This document shows positions 9,348 to 18,305 of a stretch of 64,000 bases of DNA, piece after piece (position 1 is the stretch's first letter; each line of letters opens with the position of its first letter). This DNA is from Thermoanaerobacterales bacterium UBA4880 (GTDB lineage: Bacteria; Bacillota; Thermoanaerobacteria; Thermoanaerobacterales; UBA4877). Below the pieces are notes generated by a model, which saw only the letters and a program-made list of their open reading frames with translations, was not told the origin of the DNA and ran no database searches. The position numbers and the translations under genes were made by a program. Where the stretch lies: positions 58,497 through 122,496 of the forward strand of contig DHDI01000013.1 in the NCBI GenBank assembly GCA_002399285.1, given 5' to 3'.

Positions 9348-9716
9348 TTATCCCTCCTTATGCTCGTCGATCAGTCTCTTGAGTTCTTCGGCCTGGCGGC
9401 CGCTGAGTTTTTCGCCCCCGATAAAAGCGGCCAGGAATCTGGGCAGCGATCCGCCGAAGGTATCATCGACAAAGCGTCTGCTTTGTCTTGCTGAAAACTC
9501 TTCTTTTTTGATTATGGAAGACACCACAGAGTCTTCATTTTTAAAGATGCCTTTATTGCATAATTTTCTCAGGACCGTATATGTGGTGGACTTTTTCCAG
9601 CCCATTTCGCTTTTGCACAGATTTACCAGCTCGCCGGACTTTATCGGTTCATAACGCCATATCAATTCGGCAAATTTTGCTTCACCGTGAGCGAGCCTAT
9701 AATCAGCCATATGCAT
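9348..9716 (-). CDS. BlaI/MecI/CopY-family repressor
   Basis: A 122-residue winged-helix repressor of the Penicillinase_R family. The 'LVNLCKSEMGWKKSTTYTVLRKLCNKG' region (about 30-57) contains the DNA-reading helix. The C-terminal part would dimerise and carry the site cut by the partner protease. AAAGGAGG precedes two in-frame ATGs at 9716 and 9710; the second has the better spacing, so the protein may be two residues shorter. It is the first gene of the repressor/protease operon and is probably autoregulated through the inverted repeat at 9759-9775. Confidence 0.9.
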   Translation of the reverse strand: MHMADYRLAHGEAKFAELIWRYEPIKSGELVNLCKSEMGWKKSTTYTVLRKLCNKGIFKNEDSVVSSIIKKEEFSARQSRRFVDDTFGGSLPRFLAAFIGGEKLSGRQAEELKRLIDEHKEG

Positions 9717-9758
9717 CCAACCTCCTTTGGTCTACAGGATATAAACCCGATGCCTTAA

Positions 9759-9775
9759 GTCTATAGTATATAGAC
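9759..9775. promoter_or_regulatory. Probable BlaI-type operator
   Basis: GTCTATAGTATATAGAC is a perfect 7-bp inverted repeat with a 3-base spacer, 43 bases upstream of the repressor start. A related half-site, GGTCTACA, lies at 9729-9736, next to the ribosome binding site. BlaI-family repressors bind such short A/T-rich dyads near their own promoter. This fits autoregulation. Confidence 0.65.
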
Positions 9776-9894
9776 CAAAATGTCAATGGATTGATGAAGG
9801 TTTTTTGAATACGGAGCGGCTTTATTTATTATTGTATATGTTGGTCCATCTATGATAGAATTAACGAAGATAGAGATATAATGGGGGTTTGGAA

Positions 9895-11121
9895 ATGCTT
9901 AAACTGGAAGAACAGATGAAGATCATCAAGAAGGGTGCGGCAGAAATAATACCGGAGGAAGAGCTTAGAGATAAACTGAAGAGATCCATCGAGGAGAACA
10001 GGCCGCTGAAGCTTAAGCTGGGCATGGACCCCACGGCTCCGGACATACATCTCGGACATACGGTCGTCCTGCGTAAACTCAGGCAGTTTCAGGATCTGGG
10101 CCATGAGGTTACGTTGGTTATCGGAGACTTTACAGCTCTGATAGGCGATCCCACCGGCCGGTCGGAGACTAGGAACGCCATGACGCATGAAAAGATAATG
10201 GAGAATGCTGAGACATACCAGCAGCAGGCGTTCAGGGTACTGGACCCTGCCAAGACTACGATAAGGTATAACAGCGAATGGCTTTCAAAATTAAATTTTG
10301 AGGACGTGCTGAAGCTGGCTTCAAAATATACGGTCGCGCGGATGCTGGAGAGAGATGATTTTGAAAAGAGATATAAATCTAATACGCCCATATATATACA
10401 CGAGTTTATGTATCCCTTTATGCAGGGCTATGATTCGGTGGCGCTTGGCTGCGATATTGAGTTCGGAGGGACAGATCAGAAATTCAATATACTCATGGGC
10501 AGGATGCTGCAGAGGGAATACGGGATAGAGCAGCCTCAGGTCGCGATATTGATGCCGATACTTGAGGGCTTGGACGGCGTCAAGAAGATGAGCAAGAGTC
10601 TGGGCAACTATATAGGGGTAGACGAAGACCCCAATGATATCTACGGCAAGGTCATGTCGATCCCCGACGGTTTGATAGTCAGATACTATGAGCTTGTAAC
10701 GGACGTCCATCCCGACAGGATAAGTGAGATGAAATCCCGGATGGAAGAGGGATCGCTGAATCCGAGAGACGCTAAGATGGCTCTGGCGAGGGAGATAATT
10801 TCACTTTATTATGGGAAGGACAGGGCCGTGGAGGCAGAGAAAAACTTTAAGACGGTTTTCCAGAAGAATGAAATACCCGAGGATATTGAAGAGGTATCGC
10901 CGGGACCGGGAATTTTGACCGGCGGAAGGGCCTGGCCGCCGAAGCTGCTGGCCTCCGTCGGGCTTGCGGCTACGAACAGCGAGGCCCGGCGCATGATAGA
11001 GCAGGGAGCCTTCAAGATAAACGGTAAAAAAATAACGGAAACCGAAAAGGAGATAGAATTTGCAGACGGCGACGTGCTCCAGTTGGGCAAGAGAAAGTTT
11101 GTAAAACTTATAATAAAGTAA
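9895..11121 (+). CDS. tyrS: Tyrosyl-tRNA synthetase
   Basis: Class I aminoacyl-tRNA synthetase that charges tRNA-Tyr. The Rossmann catalytic domain carries HLGH (HIGH motif) at 52-55 and KMSKS at 231-235, and a C-terminal S4 RNA-binding domain covers about 345-408. At 408 residues it has the usual bacterial length. ATG 9895 was chosen because GGGGG lies 7 bases upstream; a TTG at 9889 would sit too close. There is no T-box leader in the short upstream region. The hairpin at 11127 follows. Confidence 0.95.
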   Translation: MLKLEEQMKIIKKGAAEIIPEEELRDKLKRSIEENRPLKLKLGMDPTAPDIHLGHTVVLRKLRQFQDLGHEVTLVIGDFTALIGDPTGRSETRNAMTHEKIMENAETYQQQAFRVLDPAKTTIRYNSEWLSKLNFEDVLKLASKYTVARMLERDDFEKRYKSNTPIYIHEFMYPFMQGYDSVALGCDIEFGGTDQKFNILMGRMLQREYGIEQPQVAILMPILEGLDGVKKMSKSLGNYIGVDEDPNDIYGKVMSIPDGLIVRYYELVTDVHPDRISEMKSRMEEGSLNPRDAKMALAREIISLYYGKDRAVEAEKNFKTVFQKNEIPEDIEEVSPGPGILTGGRAWPPKLLASVGLAATNSEARRMIEQGAFKINGKKITETEKEIEFADGDVLQLGKRKFVKLIIK

Positions 11122-11126
11122 CATAT

Positions 11127-11162
11127 AAAATCCTCCCATCATAAAATAGATGGGGGGATTTT
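11127..11162 (+). terminator. Hairpin behind tyrS that also contains the yunB ribosome binding site
   Basis: A 14-bp stem (AAAATCCTCCCATC with GATGGGGGGATTTT, one G-U pair) ends in TTTTATATT. It looks like the tyrS terminator. The GGGGGG of its 3' arm is also the only Shine-Dalgarno sequence for yunB at 11168, so yunB translation would be blocked in transcripts that read through from tyrS. Confidence 0.65.
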
Positions 11163-11167
11163 ATATT

Positions 11168-11908
11168 ATGAGGAGACATAAGAGATTCCGCATACATAGA
11201 GCGCCCGTCAGACGAATGCCAACAGGCCGCCGGAGGGTGAATAAATTTTTTGCGTATTTTTTGCTGGTGATCATTCTCCTGGCATTGATGATAGTTTTTA
11301 TGGAGAAAAGGATAAGACCGACCGTGATAGCGATAGGCCAGGCCAGGTCACGGACCATAGCAATGGACATTATCAATGAAGCAGTGAAGGAATCTTTGAC
11401 AAATTACGGTGACAACGATCTATTTTATATAACCACAGACAACAATCAAAAGATTGCCATGGTTGAACCCAACACTCTGAAAATAAACAAACTTGTCTCG
11501 GACACAATAAAGCTTGTTCAGGAAAGGCTGAATGATCTGAGCACAACGGAGACCTATATATATTTCGGATCGGTATTCGACAGTCAGTTGTTTGCCAATA
11601 CGGGACCGAAAATATATATAAAATTATACCCCGTCGGCAGCGTAAATATTGATTATAACACCACCTTTGACAAAGCGGGGATCAATCAGACCAGATATAT
11701 GCTGGAGCTTGTGGTGAACGTAAAAATGCAGATGGTGGCCCCGTTTATAAATGACGATGTGGCGGTATCAAATAATGTGCCCATAGCGGAAATTATAATC
11801 GTAGGGGACGTTCCCGAGAGCTATTTCGACGTGAACGGTGAAAAAATACCGACGACGCTGCTGTATCCTTCCTTGAACAATCCATCAAGGAACGCTGCGG
11901 CGAAATAA
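11168..11908 (+). CDS. yunB: Sporulation protein YunB
   Basis: A 246-residue membrane-anchored protein of the YunB family, made in the mother cell during sporulation in Bacillus and needed for full spore formation. A basic N-terminus is followed by one membrane segment near 25-45 and then the family signature 'IAIGQARSRTIAMDIINEAV'. ATG 11168 has GGGGGG 9 bases upstream. It stands between tyrS and thpR; no partner is obvious. A mother-cell sigma promoter was not identified. Confidence 0.85.
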   Translation: MRRHKRFRIHRAPVRRMPTGRRRVNKFFAYFLLVIILLALMIVFMEKRIRPTVIAIGQARSRTIAMDIINEAVKESLTNYGDNDLFYITTDNNQKIAMVEPNTLKINKLVSDTIKLVQERLNDLSTTETYIYFGSVFDSQLFANTGPKIYIKLYPVGSVNIDYNTTFDKAGINQTRYMLELVVNVKMQMVAPFINDDVAVSNNVPIAEIIIVGDVPESYFDVNGEKIPTTLLYPSLNNPSRNAAAK

Positions 11909-12002
11909 ATAGCGAAATAAATAAAGAACAAAAGAATTCCAAAAATGTTTGATGTTGAAATTAATGGTAAAGAATATTACAATCATAATTGAGGTGTTGC
12001 TC

Positions 12003-12536
12003 TTGAGAACCTTTGTAGCCATTAATTTTCCAGATGATCTGAAAAATAGCATCCGATCTATCCAAAATAAATTACAGCCCTACGTAAAAACAGCCCGATG
12101 GACCCGAAGGGAAAACCTTCATCTGACCCTCAAGTTTCTTGGCGAAATTGACGATGGGGAAAAAGAATCTGCAGTCAAAGCGATCCAAAAGGCATGTAAA
12201 GGTTCACAGCCCTTTGAAATGGTCCTCGATAAACTCGGCTATTTTGGAAGCGCTGAGAATATGAGGGTCATGTGGATGGGAACGAGCCATGCGGACAGCC
12301 TCCTATCACTGCAGAGAAGCGTGGAAGAGAGTTTTGCCGAATTTGGATTTTTGCCGGATAATAAGGGCTTCAAGCCGCATATTACCATAGGTAGAAATGT
12401 GATGATCGATCAGAATATAGACCTATCGTCAATTATGAAACCGGACAAGCTATATGTAGACAATGTATATCTAATGCTCAGCGAAAACAAGGGCAAAGGT
12501 TATTTTTATACGCCTATTTATAAAATTGATCTATGA
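12003..12536 (+). CDS. thpR: RNA 2',3'-cyclic phosphodiesterase (2'-5' RNA ligase family)
   Basis: A 177-residue 2H phosphoesterase that opens 2',3'-cyclic phosphates on RNA ends. The two HxTx motifs, HLTL near 41 and HITI near 129, are present, and the length is standard. The start is TTG 12003, giving 'MRTFVAINF', the conserved N-terminus of the family. GAGGTG lies 7 bases upstream, while upstream ATGs lack sites. It is 9 bases before the histidine kinase gene and probably co-transcribed with it, with no known functional link. Confidence 0.9.
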   Translation: MRTFVAINFPDDLKNSIRSIQNKLQPYVKTARWTRRENLHLTLKFLGEIDDGEKESAVKAIQKACKGSQPFEMVLDKLGYFGSAENMRVMWMGTSHADSLLSLQRSVEESFAEFGFLPDNKGFKPHITIGRNVMIDQNIDLSSIMKPDKLYVDNVYLMLSENKGKGYFYTPIYKIDL

Positions 12537-12545
12537 GGTATCGAT

Positions 12546-13688
12546 ATGAATAATACAGCTGAAGACTTAGAAAATATCGTAGCCAAAGTTCTCAATTCCA
12601 TTGATAAAAGCCGTACCGACATAATTTCTATTTTAGACGATGCGGAATCTGAACATGAAGCTTTAAAAAGAGAACTTGAATCAGTTAGAGAAAAGGTGGT
12701 GACTGTGATTGACGAGTCGGATGACCTTGAAAAACAGGATCATGCTGCGCGATACTGGCTGATGGTGGTAAGCAGAGAGTTCAATAAATACGGCGAAGAC
12801 GATATAAAAAAAGCCTACGATGACGCAAGAGACATCAATGTCAGGCTGATAACAAAAAGGCAGGAAGAAAAGACTTTGATAGAAAGACGCAATGACTTGG
12901 AAAGAAGGCTTATAAATGAGGAAGGCCTGCTGGACAAGGCAAAAAATATCTATAAAAATATGGATGTCGCCTTCAAATATATAAATGATTCAGTAAATGG
13001 AATAACCACACAGTTAGTAGACTTTAAGAACAGAGAGGAACTGATATTTCATATCCTCAGGATCCAGGAAAATGAGAAGCAGAAGATAGCCGCAGACCTC
13101 CATGACGGGCCGGCTCAGAGCATAGCCAATCTCTTCTATAATGTGGAGATTTGCCAAAAACTCATGTCGAGAGGCGAAGAGCAGGCTGTAGATGAATTGG
13201 AAGAGGTGAAACAGTCGGTAAAGCAATGCCTCAAAGAGCTGCGGGGAATCATTTATGGCTTAAAACCGCATGGACTCAGCGAATTGGGTTTTGTCGCCTC
13301 ATTGAAGACTTACGTTACCGATTTTGAAATGGAAACCGGTATAAATACTGAGCTTAAAGTATTCGGTATTGAAAGAAAGCTTGGCGACGAAGCGGAAACG
13401 GCGCTTTTTCGTATTTGCCAGGAGTGTCTGAACAATATAAGGAGACATTCGCAGGCTAAAAACGCATATATAAAATTTGAGTATTCGGATAGGGGGGTTA
13501 TCCTAAATATAATGGATGACGGTATAGGATTCGATACTACAGTGTTGAAAACTTCAATAAAAGATCACTTTGGATTGATCGGTATTAGAGAAAGGACCGC
13601 ACTGCTGAACGGCAGCTGCAACGTCGAAAGTTCTCCCAACGGTACTACAGTATATGTAAGTATACCATTAAATGGCGGTGAGTCTTAG
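12546..13688 (+). CDS. degS: DegS-like sensor histidine kinase
   Basis: A cytoplasmic NarL-type histidine kinase of 380 residues without membrane segments, like DegS. Residues 1-170 form a long charged coiled-coil sensor. The HisKA_3 box 'ADLHDGPAQ' has H186 as the phosphoryl site, and the ATPase domain has 'MDDGIGFD' near 320. It should phosphorylate the response regulator encoded 2 bases downstream. GAGGT precedes ATG 12546. The stimulus is not visible. In Bacillus the DegS/DegU pair controls exoenzymes, motility and competence; its target set here is unknown. Confidence 0.85.
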   Translation: MNNTAEDLENIVAKVLNSIDKSRTDIISILDDAESEHEALKRELESVREKVVTVIDESDDLEKQDHAARYWLMVVSREFNKYGEDDIKKAYDDARDINVRLITKRQEEKTLIERRNDLERRLINEEGLLDKAKNIYKNMDVAFKYINDSVNGITTQLVDFKNREELIFHILRIQENEKQKIAADLHDGPAQSIANLFYNVEICQKLMSRGEEQAVDELEEVKQSVKQCLKELRGIIYGLKPHGLSELGFVASLKTYVTDFEMETGINTELKVFGIERKLGDEAETALFRICQECLNNIRRHSQAKNAYIKFEYSDRGVILNIMDDGIGFDTTVLKTSIKDHFGLIGIRERTALLNGSCNVESSPNGTTVYVSIPLNGGES

Positions 13689-13690
13689 AA

Positions 13691-14302
13691 ATGGTTAAGA
13701 CTAAAATAATAATAGTGGATGATCATGCCATGATCCGAGAGGGCCTGAAAAAACTTTTGGATATGGAAGACGATCTGGAGGTGATAGCGACAGTCGGAAG
13801 CGGACAGGAAGCCATAGATGGAGCCATAAAGCTGCAGCCGGACGTTATCCTGATGGATATATCCATGCCGGGTATAAGCGGCATAGACGCTGCAAAAACT
13901 ATTAAAAAAGAGGCGCCGCACTGTAGGATAATATTCCTCACGATCCATGACGACAAGGCATATGTAAATGAAGCGTTAAAGTTACATCCAAACGGATATG
14001 TATTGAAAGATGCTGACAGTAATGTGCTTACCGATGCGATCAGGACAGTATACAGGGGAGGACAATATACATATTCAAAGGTATGTGAGGACGTAGAAAG
14101 CGGACAACTGGGCGAACTTTCCTCAAGGGAGCTGGAGGTACTGGATCTGCTGTCCAAAGGTTTTACCAATAAGGAAATATCGCAGAGACTGCTCATCAGT
14201 GAAAAAACAGTTAAAAATCATCTATACAGTATCTTTAAGAAACTGGGAGTGCAGGGCAGGACTCAGGCTGCTCTTTATGCCATAAAAAATAACCTTAATT
14301 AG
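13691..14302 (+). CDS. degU: DegU-like NarL-family response regulator
   Basis: A 203-residue two-domain regulator. The receiver has the acidic pair D10-D11, the phospho-acceptor D56 in 'LMDISMP' and a conserved lysine near 108. The C-terminal LuxR helix-turn-helix (about 140-200) contains 'LSSRELEVLDLLSKGFTNKEI'-type residues. The kinase stop lies directly before the ATG, so the two genes are coupled. Assignment to DegU rather than to another NarL-type regulator rests on pairing with a cytoplasmic DegS-like kinase. Confidence 0.85.
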   Translation: MVKTKIIIVDDHAMIREGLKKLLDMEDDLEVIATVGSGQEAIDGAIKLQPDVILMDISMPGISGIDAAKTIKKEAPHCRIIFLTIHDDKAYVNEALKLHPNGYVLKDADSNVLTDAIRTVYRGGQYTYSKVCEDVESGQLGELSSRELEVLDLLSKGFTNKEISQRLLISEKTVKNHLYSIFKKLGVQGRTQAALYAIKNNLN

Positions 14303-14317
14303 AGTGGAGGAAAAATA

Positions 14318-15733
14318 GTGGACAACTGCAAATTAGAAGACGAGTTAACGATAAATAACAAGACCATATGGGAAAAAGCGGATGAGAAATTGAAGGGGGA
14401 TATATACCAATACTGCGAGGGATATAAATCCTTTCTAAACAGCTGCAAAACAGAAAGAGAGAGCACGAAGTTCATACTGTCTGAGGCAGAAAAGAAGGGT
14501 TTTATATCGCTTGATGAAATAATGGAAAAACATATAAAGCTTACCCCCGGAAGGAAAGTCTATTACAACAATAAGGACAAATCCGTCGTGCTTGCGGTGA
14601 TCGGCTCACAGCCAATGGAGAAGGGCATGAATATAGTAGCGGCGCATATAGATTCCCCCAGATTAGATCTAAAGCCGGTGCCTGTCTACGAGGAAGCGGG
14701 GTTGGCGCTCTTCAATACCCACTATTATGGGGGAATAAAGAAGTATCAGTGGGTCACCATACCGCTTGCCATACACGGCGTGATAATCAAAAATGACGGA
14801 CAGAAAATTAATGTCTGCATTGGTGAAAATGAAGACGATCCGGTGCTTTACATATCCGATCTATTGCCGCACTTGGGGAAGGATCAGATGGAAAAGAAGG
14901 CGGAAGAGGTCATCACGGGAGAGGGACTGGATATACTCGTCGGTAGTATACCTTATTCCGACAAGGATGCCAAGATGAAGGCCAAGCTCAATATATTGAA
15001 CATACTTAAGGAGAAATATGACATAACCGAAGAAGATTTTATAAGTTCAGAATTAGAAGTTGTACCGGCGTTCAGAGCACGGGATATCGGTTTGGACAGA
15101 TCGATGATCGGCGCATATGGACAGGACGACAGGGTATCCGCATACACTACTCTTACAGCTGTTCTGGGCTTGGAAAATCCTCAGACGACATGCCTTGCAG
15201 TGTTTGCCGACAAAGAAGAGGTAGGAAGTATGGGAAATACCGGTCTGCAGTCACGCTTTATGGTAAACACCGTGGCGGAGCTCTTGGCAGCCGAAGGATG
15301 TGAAGAAGATATATATGTAAGAAGGGCAATGGCCAATTCCAGACTTCTGTCTGCAGACGTAAGCGCCGGATATGATCCGCTCTATCCAGATGCCTATGAC
15401 AAGACCAATACCCCACTAATGGGCAACGGGATCCCGATCACTAAGTATACGGGATCAAAAGGCAAGGGCGGCTCCAATGACGCCAGCGCGGAGTTCGTGG
15501 GGAAGATAAGGTCTATTTTTAATAATGCGGGAGTAGTATGGCAGACCGGCGAACTGGGCAAGGTGGATGTAGGCGGCGGCGGAACGATCGCTCAATTTGT
15601 GTCCGCATATGGTATGGACGTTTTGGACTGTGGGGTGCCTCTTTTGAGCATGCATTCGCCCTACGAGGTTTCATCCAAAGCCGATGTTTATATGGCCCAC
15701 AAGGCTTACAGCGCATTCTATTGTAACGCATAG
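14318..15733 (+). CDS. M18-family aminopeptidase
   Basis: A 471-residue metallo-aminopeptidase that removes N-terminal residues from peptides in the cytoplasm. The M18 metal ligands are present in 'AAHIDSPRLDL' near 109, in 'GQDDRVSAYT' near 270, in 'DKEEVGSMG' near 304, and in 'MHSPYEVSS' near 445. Length and motif order match the long clostridial M18 enzymes (ApeA/LAP4 type). The start is GTG 14318 with GGAGG upstream, 15 bases after degU. A strong terminator follows at 15742. Confidence 0.9.
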   Translation: MDNCKLEDELTINNKTIWEKADEKLKGDIYQYCEGYKSFLNSCKTERESTKFILSEAEKKGFISLDEIMEKHIKLTPGRKVYYNNKDKSVVLAVIGSQPMEKGMNIVAAHIDSPRLDLKPVPVYEEAGLALFNTHYYGGIKKYQWVTIPLAIHGVIIKNDGQKINVCIGENEDDPVLYISDLLPHLGKDQMEKKAEEVITGEGLDILVGSIPYSDKDAKMKAKLNILNILKEKYDITEEDFISSELEVVPAFRARDIGLDRSMIGAYGQDDRVSAYTTLTAVLGLENPQTTCLAVFADKEEVGSMGNTGLQSRFMVNTVAELLAAEGCEEDIYVRRAMANSRLLSADVSAGYDPLYPDAYDKTNTPLMGNGIPITKYTGSKGKGGSNDASAEFVGKIRSIFNNAGVVWQTGELGKVDVGGGGTIAQFVSAYGMDVLDCGVPLLSMHSPYEVSSKADVYMAHKAYSAFYCNA

Positions 15734-15741
15734 ACAATAAT

Positions 15742-15767
15742 AAAAAGAGGGGAAGCCCCCTCTTTTT
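15742..15767 (+). terminator. Intrinsic terminator
   Basis: The stem AAAAAGAGGGG/CCCCTCTTTTT closes on a 4-base loop and is followed by TTA. It ends the thpR-degSU-aminopeptidase run. Confidence 0.85.
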
Positions 15768-15773
15768 TTATGA

Positions 15774-16121
15774 ATTCCATATTTTTGAATAAGATCTGGG
15801 AAATGAATACCTAGAAAAGCATATAATGATGAGCAAACCTCAAAAAATTGGATAGAATAGGTTAAATAATTGAGGGATTGAATCTTGTACCGAAGATGAT
15901 TCAGTCCCTTTAGTTTGTCTTGTATATCTTATGATTCGCTAATAAAATTACACATGTTTTTAATTTGTGATATTGCATTGCAAAAAAATACCAATTAAAT
16001 ATTAAATTAAATTTTTAAAATGGATATTGAAAATAAATTTAGTTTCTGATATATTATTGATAAGGAAATGTTTTAATGCGATCTGTATTAAATAATCAAA
16101 TTTTAGGGAGTGAGATACGTA
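15774..16121. other. AT-rich gap upstream of the PTS operon
   Basis: No gene is visible. A 12-bp stem with one G-U pair lies at 15873-15909 (AGGGATTGAATC / GATTCAGTCCCT) and is followed by a T-rich stretch, so it is a second terminator-like hairpin. Beyond it the composition falls sharply in GC. No sigma-54 -24/-12 element was found, which argues against LevR-type control of the PTS genes. GGGAG/GTGAG before 16122 serves the first gene. Confidence 0.5.
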
Positions 16122-16586
16122 ATGTCTATAGTTTTTAGCAGAATAGAAGAAAGATTGATACATGGACAAGTTAGCACAGCGTGGACACAGGCTATAAATT
16201 TTGATACTTTCGTTGTAGTGGATAACGATTCGGCGAAAAGTGATATTCTTAAAGATTTATTAGAGCTAGCCTGTCCGAGGGATAAGAAATTATATGTTTT
16301 TGATGAAAACGCTGCCATTGAACAGATAAATAATATTTCACGGAAGATGTTTATAATAGCTAAAAGCCCTGTAACCTTTTTAAACTTAATAAAAAATGGA
16401 GTAAAAATTCCTTATCTGAATATTGGAAGTATACATTATAAACCTGGTAAAAAAGAAATTTTTAAAACAGTGTATGTTTCTGAAGAAGAGTTAAATGCTT
16501 TACGTGAAATTACCGAAATGGGAATTACATGTGAAATACAAAAGCTGCCGACAGAATCAAAAAAGAATATATTAGATTTAATTTAA
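16122..16586 (+). CDS. PTS mannose/fructose/sorbose-family IIB component
   Basis: A 155-residue cytoplasmic phosphocarrier that receives phosphate from IIA and passes it to the sugar. The N-terminal 'RIEERLIHGQVSTAW' contains the phosphorylated H14, the hallmark of the mannose-type IIB fold. It is the first gene of the operon IIB, IICD, isomerase, isomerase, IIA. ATG 16122 was chosen over an upstream in-frame codon because it matches the family N-terminus. A cre-like sequence lies inside the gene at 16303-16318. Confidence 0.92.
   Translation: MSIVFSRIEERLIHGQVSTAWTQAINFDTFVVVDNDSAKSDILKDLLELACPRDKKLYVFDENAAIEQINNISRKMFIIAKSPVTFLNLIKNGVKIPYLNIGSIHYKPGKKEIFKTVYVSEEELNALREITEMGITCEIQKLPTESKKNILDLI
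16303..16318 (+). promoter_or_regulatory. Candidate CcpA cre site inside the IIB gene
   Basis: ATGAAAACGCTGCCAT fits the WTGNAANCGNWNNCWW consensus at every fixed position. A cre inside the first gene of a sugar operon would block elongation when preferred carbon sources are present. A chance match somewhere in 64 kb is not improbable, so this rests on its location. Confidence 0.4.
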
Positions 16587-16634
16587 GCACCAACATAAAG
16601 GCACAAAAAAATTTAATTCTAAGGGGGTTCTTTT

Positions 16635-18212
16635 ATGTCATTAACAACTTCAATCATAATAGCGCTAGTTATGGCACTATTATTGACGGAGAATTTAGGA
16701 TATGGACATATCCAAATTAGCCGCCCAGTGTTTGCCGGCCCAATAATTGGTCTTTTAATGGGCGATCTACAGACGGGGTTAATAGTAGGGGGAACAGTAG
16801 AATTAATGTTTATGGGTGTATTTCCTGTAGGTGGAAGTGTTCCTCCCAATGCACAATTTGCAGGAATGATGGCAACTGTTTTGGCTATAGCAAGTGGAGG
16901 TAATGTAGATGTTGGTGTAGCATTGGCATTTCCTATAGGAGTATTTGCACAATTTATATTATTGCTGGATTATAATATAAATCTGTTTATTGTACATAGA
17001 GCAGATAAGAAAATAATGGATGGCAATGTTGATGCTGTTCAAAAATATCAAATGCTTTGCTTGCTTTGTATGTTTGGCTGTTGGGCGCTTTCGTCTTTTT
17101 TAGGTATATATTTAGGAAGTACATGGGTTGAAAATTTATATAATACATTGCCGGAATTCATTAAGACTGGTCTTAGCGTAGCAGGAGGCATAATGCCCGC
17201 AATGGGTATGGCTATGCTTCTTAAAATGATGAATTTGGAGAAGTATTGGTGCTTCTTAGCAATAGGGTATGTATTAACGGCGTATTTAAATATGAATATT
17301 ATATCCATATCCATATTAAGCGTTGGTGTTGCAGTAGCAATATATGTTCTTAGTAAAAAAGAAAATGAAAACCAGGAATCTGAGGAAGAAATCGAAGAGG
17401 ATAATTTACAGAGAATTTTAACAAAGCAAGATCTTAAATCCATATACCGCCGTTCATATCTTACTGGTGCATGTTTAAATTATGAGAGATATTTAGGATT
17501 AGGATTCTGTTATGCAATTTTACCCGCTTTAAAGAAATTATATAAAGGTGAAGATCTTAAAGAAGCAACTATACGTAATACTGAATTTTATAATTCACAC
17601 CCTTGGATGCATAATGTAGTCATGGGTGTAACTATAGCATTGGAAGAACAAAGGGCTTTAGGAGCGCCAATTGATGCACAATCCATTTCTGCTACTAAAG
17701 CAGCTTTAATGGGACCTACGGCAGGATTTGGTGATTCTTTCTTTAAGGGAGTGGTGGTTACCATCACCGGTGCCTTTGCTGCGGCGTTAGCGATCGATGG
17801 TAATCCGATTGCACCTTTGGTATTTATTATTCCAAATTTATTAGTTTGTATCTTAATAAGATATTACGGCACAATGATGGGCTATAAATTTGGGACCAAA
17901 TTTATACTCAAGATGAAAAACAGCAATATCATACAGAAATTTGTTGAAGGCTCAACTATAGTTGGCATGATGGTTAGTGCCGGTTTAATTACAAACTATG
18001 TAAAAGTCAATTTGACAACAGTGCTTAATTTTGCTGGGAAAGAAATTGTATTAAATGATGTAATTAATTCTGTGATGCCAAAACTATTGCCTTATTGCAC
18101 AGTATTTCTATTCTATTATATTATTAAAAAACATCCCAAGAACGGTTTGTATATAACGTTAGCTCTGTCGTTTATCATGGGAATATTTGGAGTATTGTTC
18201 CATATATTATAG
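16635..18212 (+). CDS. Fused PTS IIC-IID membrane component, mannose family
   Basis: A 525-residue permease that joins two proteins normally encoded separately. Residues 1 to about 243 form the IIC part, with 'GPIIGLLMGDLQTGLIVGG' near 35-53 and several membrane helices. A charged linker (about 244-262, with a run of glutamates) leads to the IID part (about 265-525), which begins with the family pattern 'RRSYLTGACLNYERYLGLGF' and contains 'HPWMHNVVMGVTIALEEQRA'. Together they form the transport channel. AAGGGGG precedes ATG 16635. The reading frame is continuous with no stop between the parts, so the fusion is not a sequencing gap. Sugar specificity cannot be read from sequence; mannose is suggested by the next genes. 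Confidence 0.92.
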   Translation: MSLTTSIIIALVMALLLTENLGYGHIQISRPVFAGPIIGLLMGDLQTGLIVGGTVELMFMGVFPVGGSVPPNAQFAGMMATVLAIASGGNVDVGVALAFPIGVFAQFILLLDYNINLFIVHRADKKIMDGNVDAVQKYQMLCLLCMFGCWALSSFLGIYLGSTWVENLYNTLPEFIKTGLSVAGGIMPAMGMAMLLKMMNLEKYWCFLAIGYVLTAYLNMNIISISILSVGVAVAIYVLSKKENENQESEEEIEEDNLQRILTKQDLKSIYRRSYLTGACLNYERYLGLGFCYAILPALKKLYKGEDLKEATIRNTEFYNSHPWMHNVVMGVTIALEEQRALGAPIDAQSISATKAALMGPTAGFGDSFFKGVVVTITGAFAAALAIDGNPIAPLVFIIPNLLVCILIRYYGTMMGYKFGTKFILKMKNSNIIQKFVEGSTIVGMMVSAGLITNYVKVNLTTVLNFAGKEIVLNDVINSVMPKLLPYCTVFLFYYIIKKHPKNGLYITLALSFIMGIFGVLFHIL

Positions 18213-18305
18213 TTTTAATTGTTCAAAAGAAATCTTAGTTTTAGATTCTATAAATTGTTATTTATGAGTGAAAGTTATTGACTACTAAATTTGGAGGGAC
18301 AGAAT

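Noticed and set aside
9717..9894. T-box leader for tyrS
   Set aside because: The region is too short and has no GGTGG T-box sequence or specifier structure.
15960..16121. Possible sigma-54 promoter for the PTS operon
   Set aside because: No TGGCAC-N5-TTGCA element; an RpiR-type regulator is present instead of a LevR-type activator.
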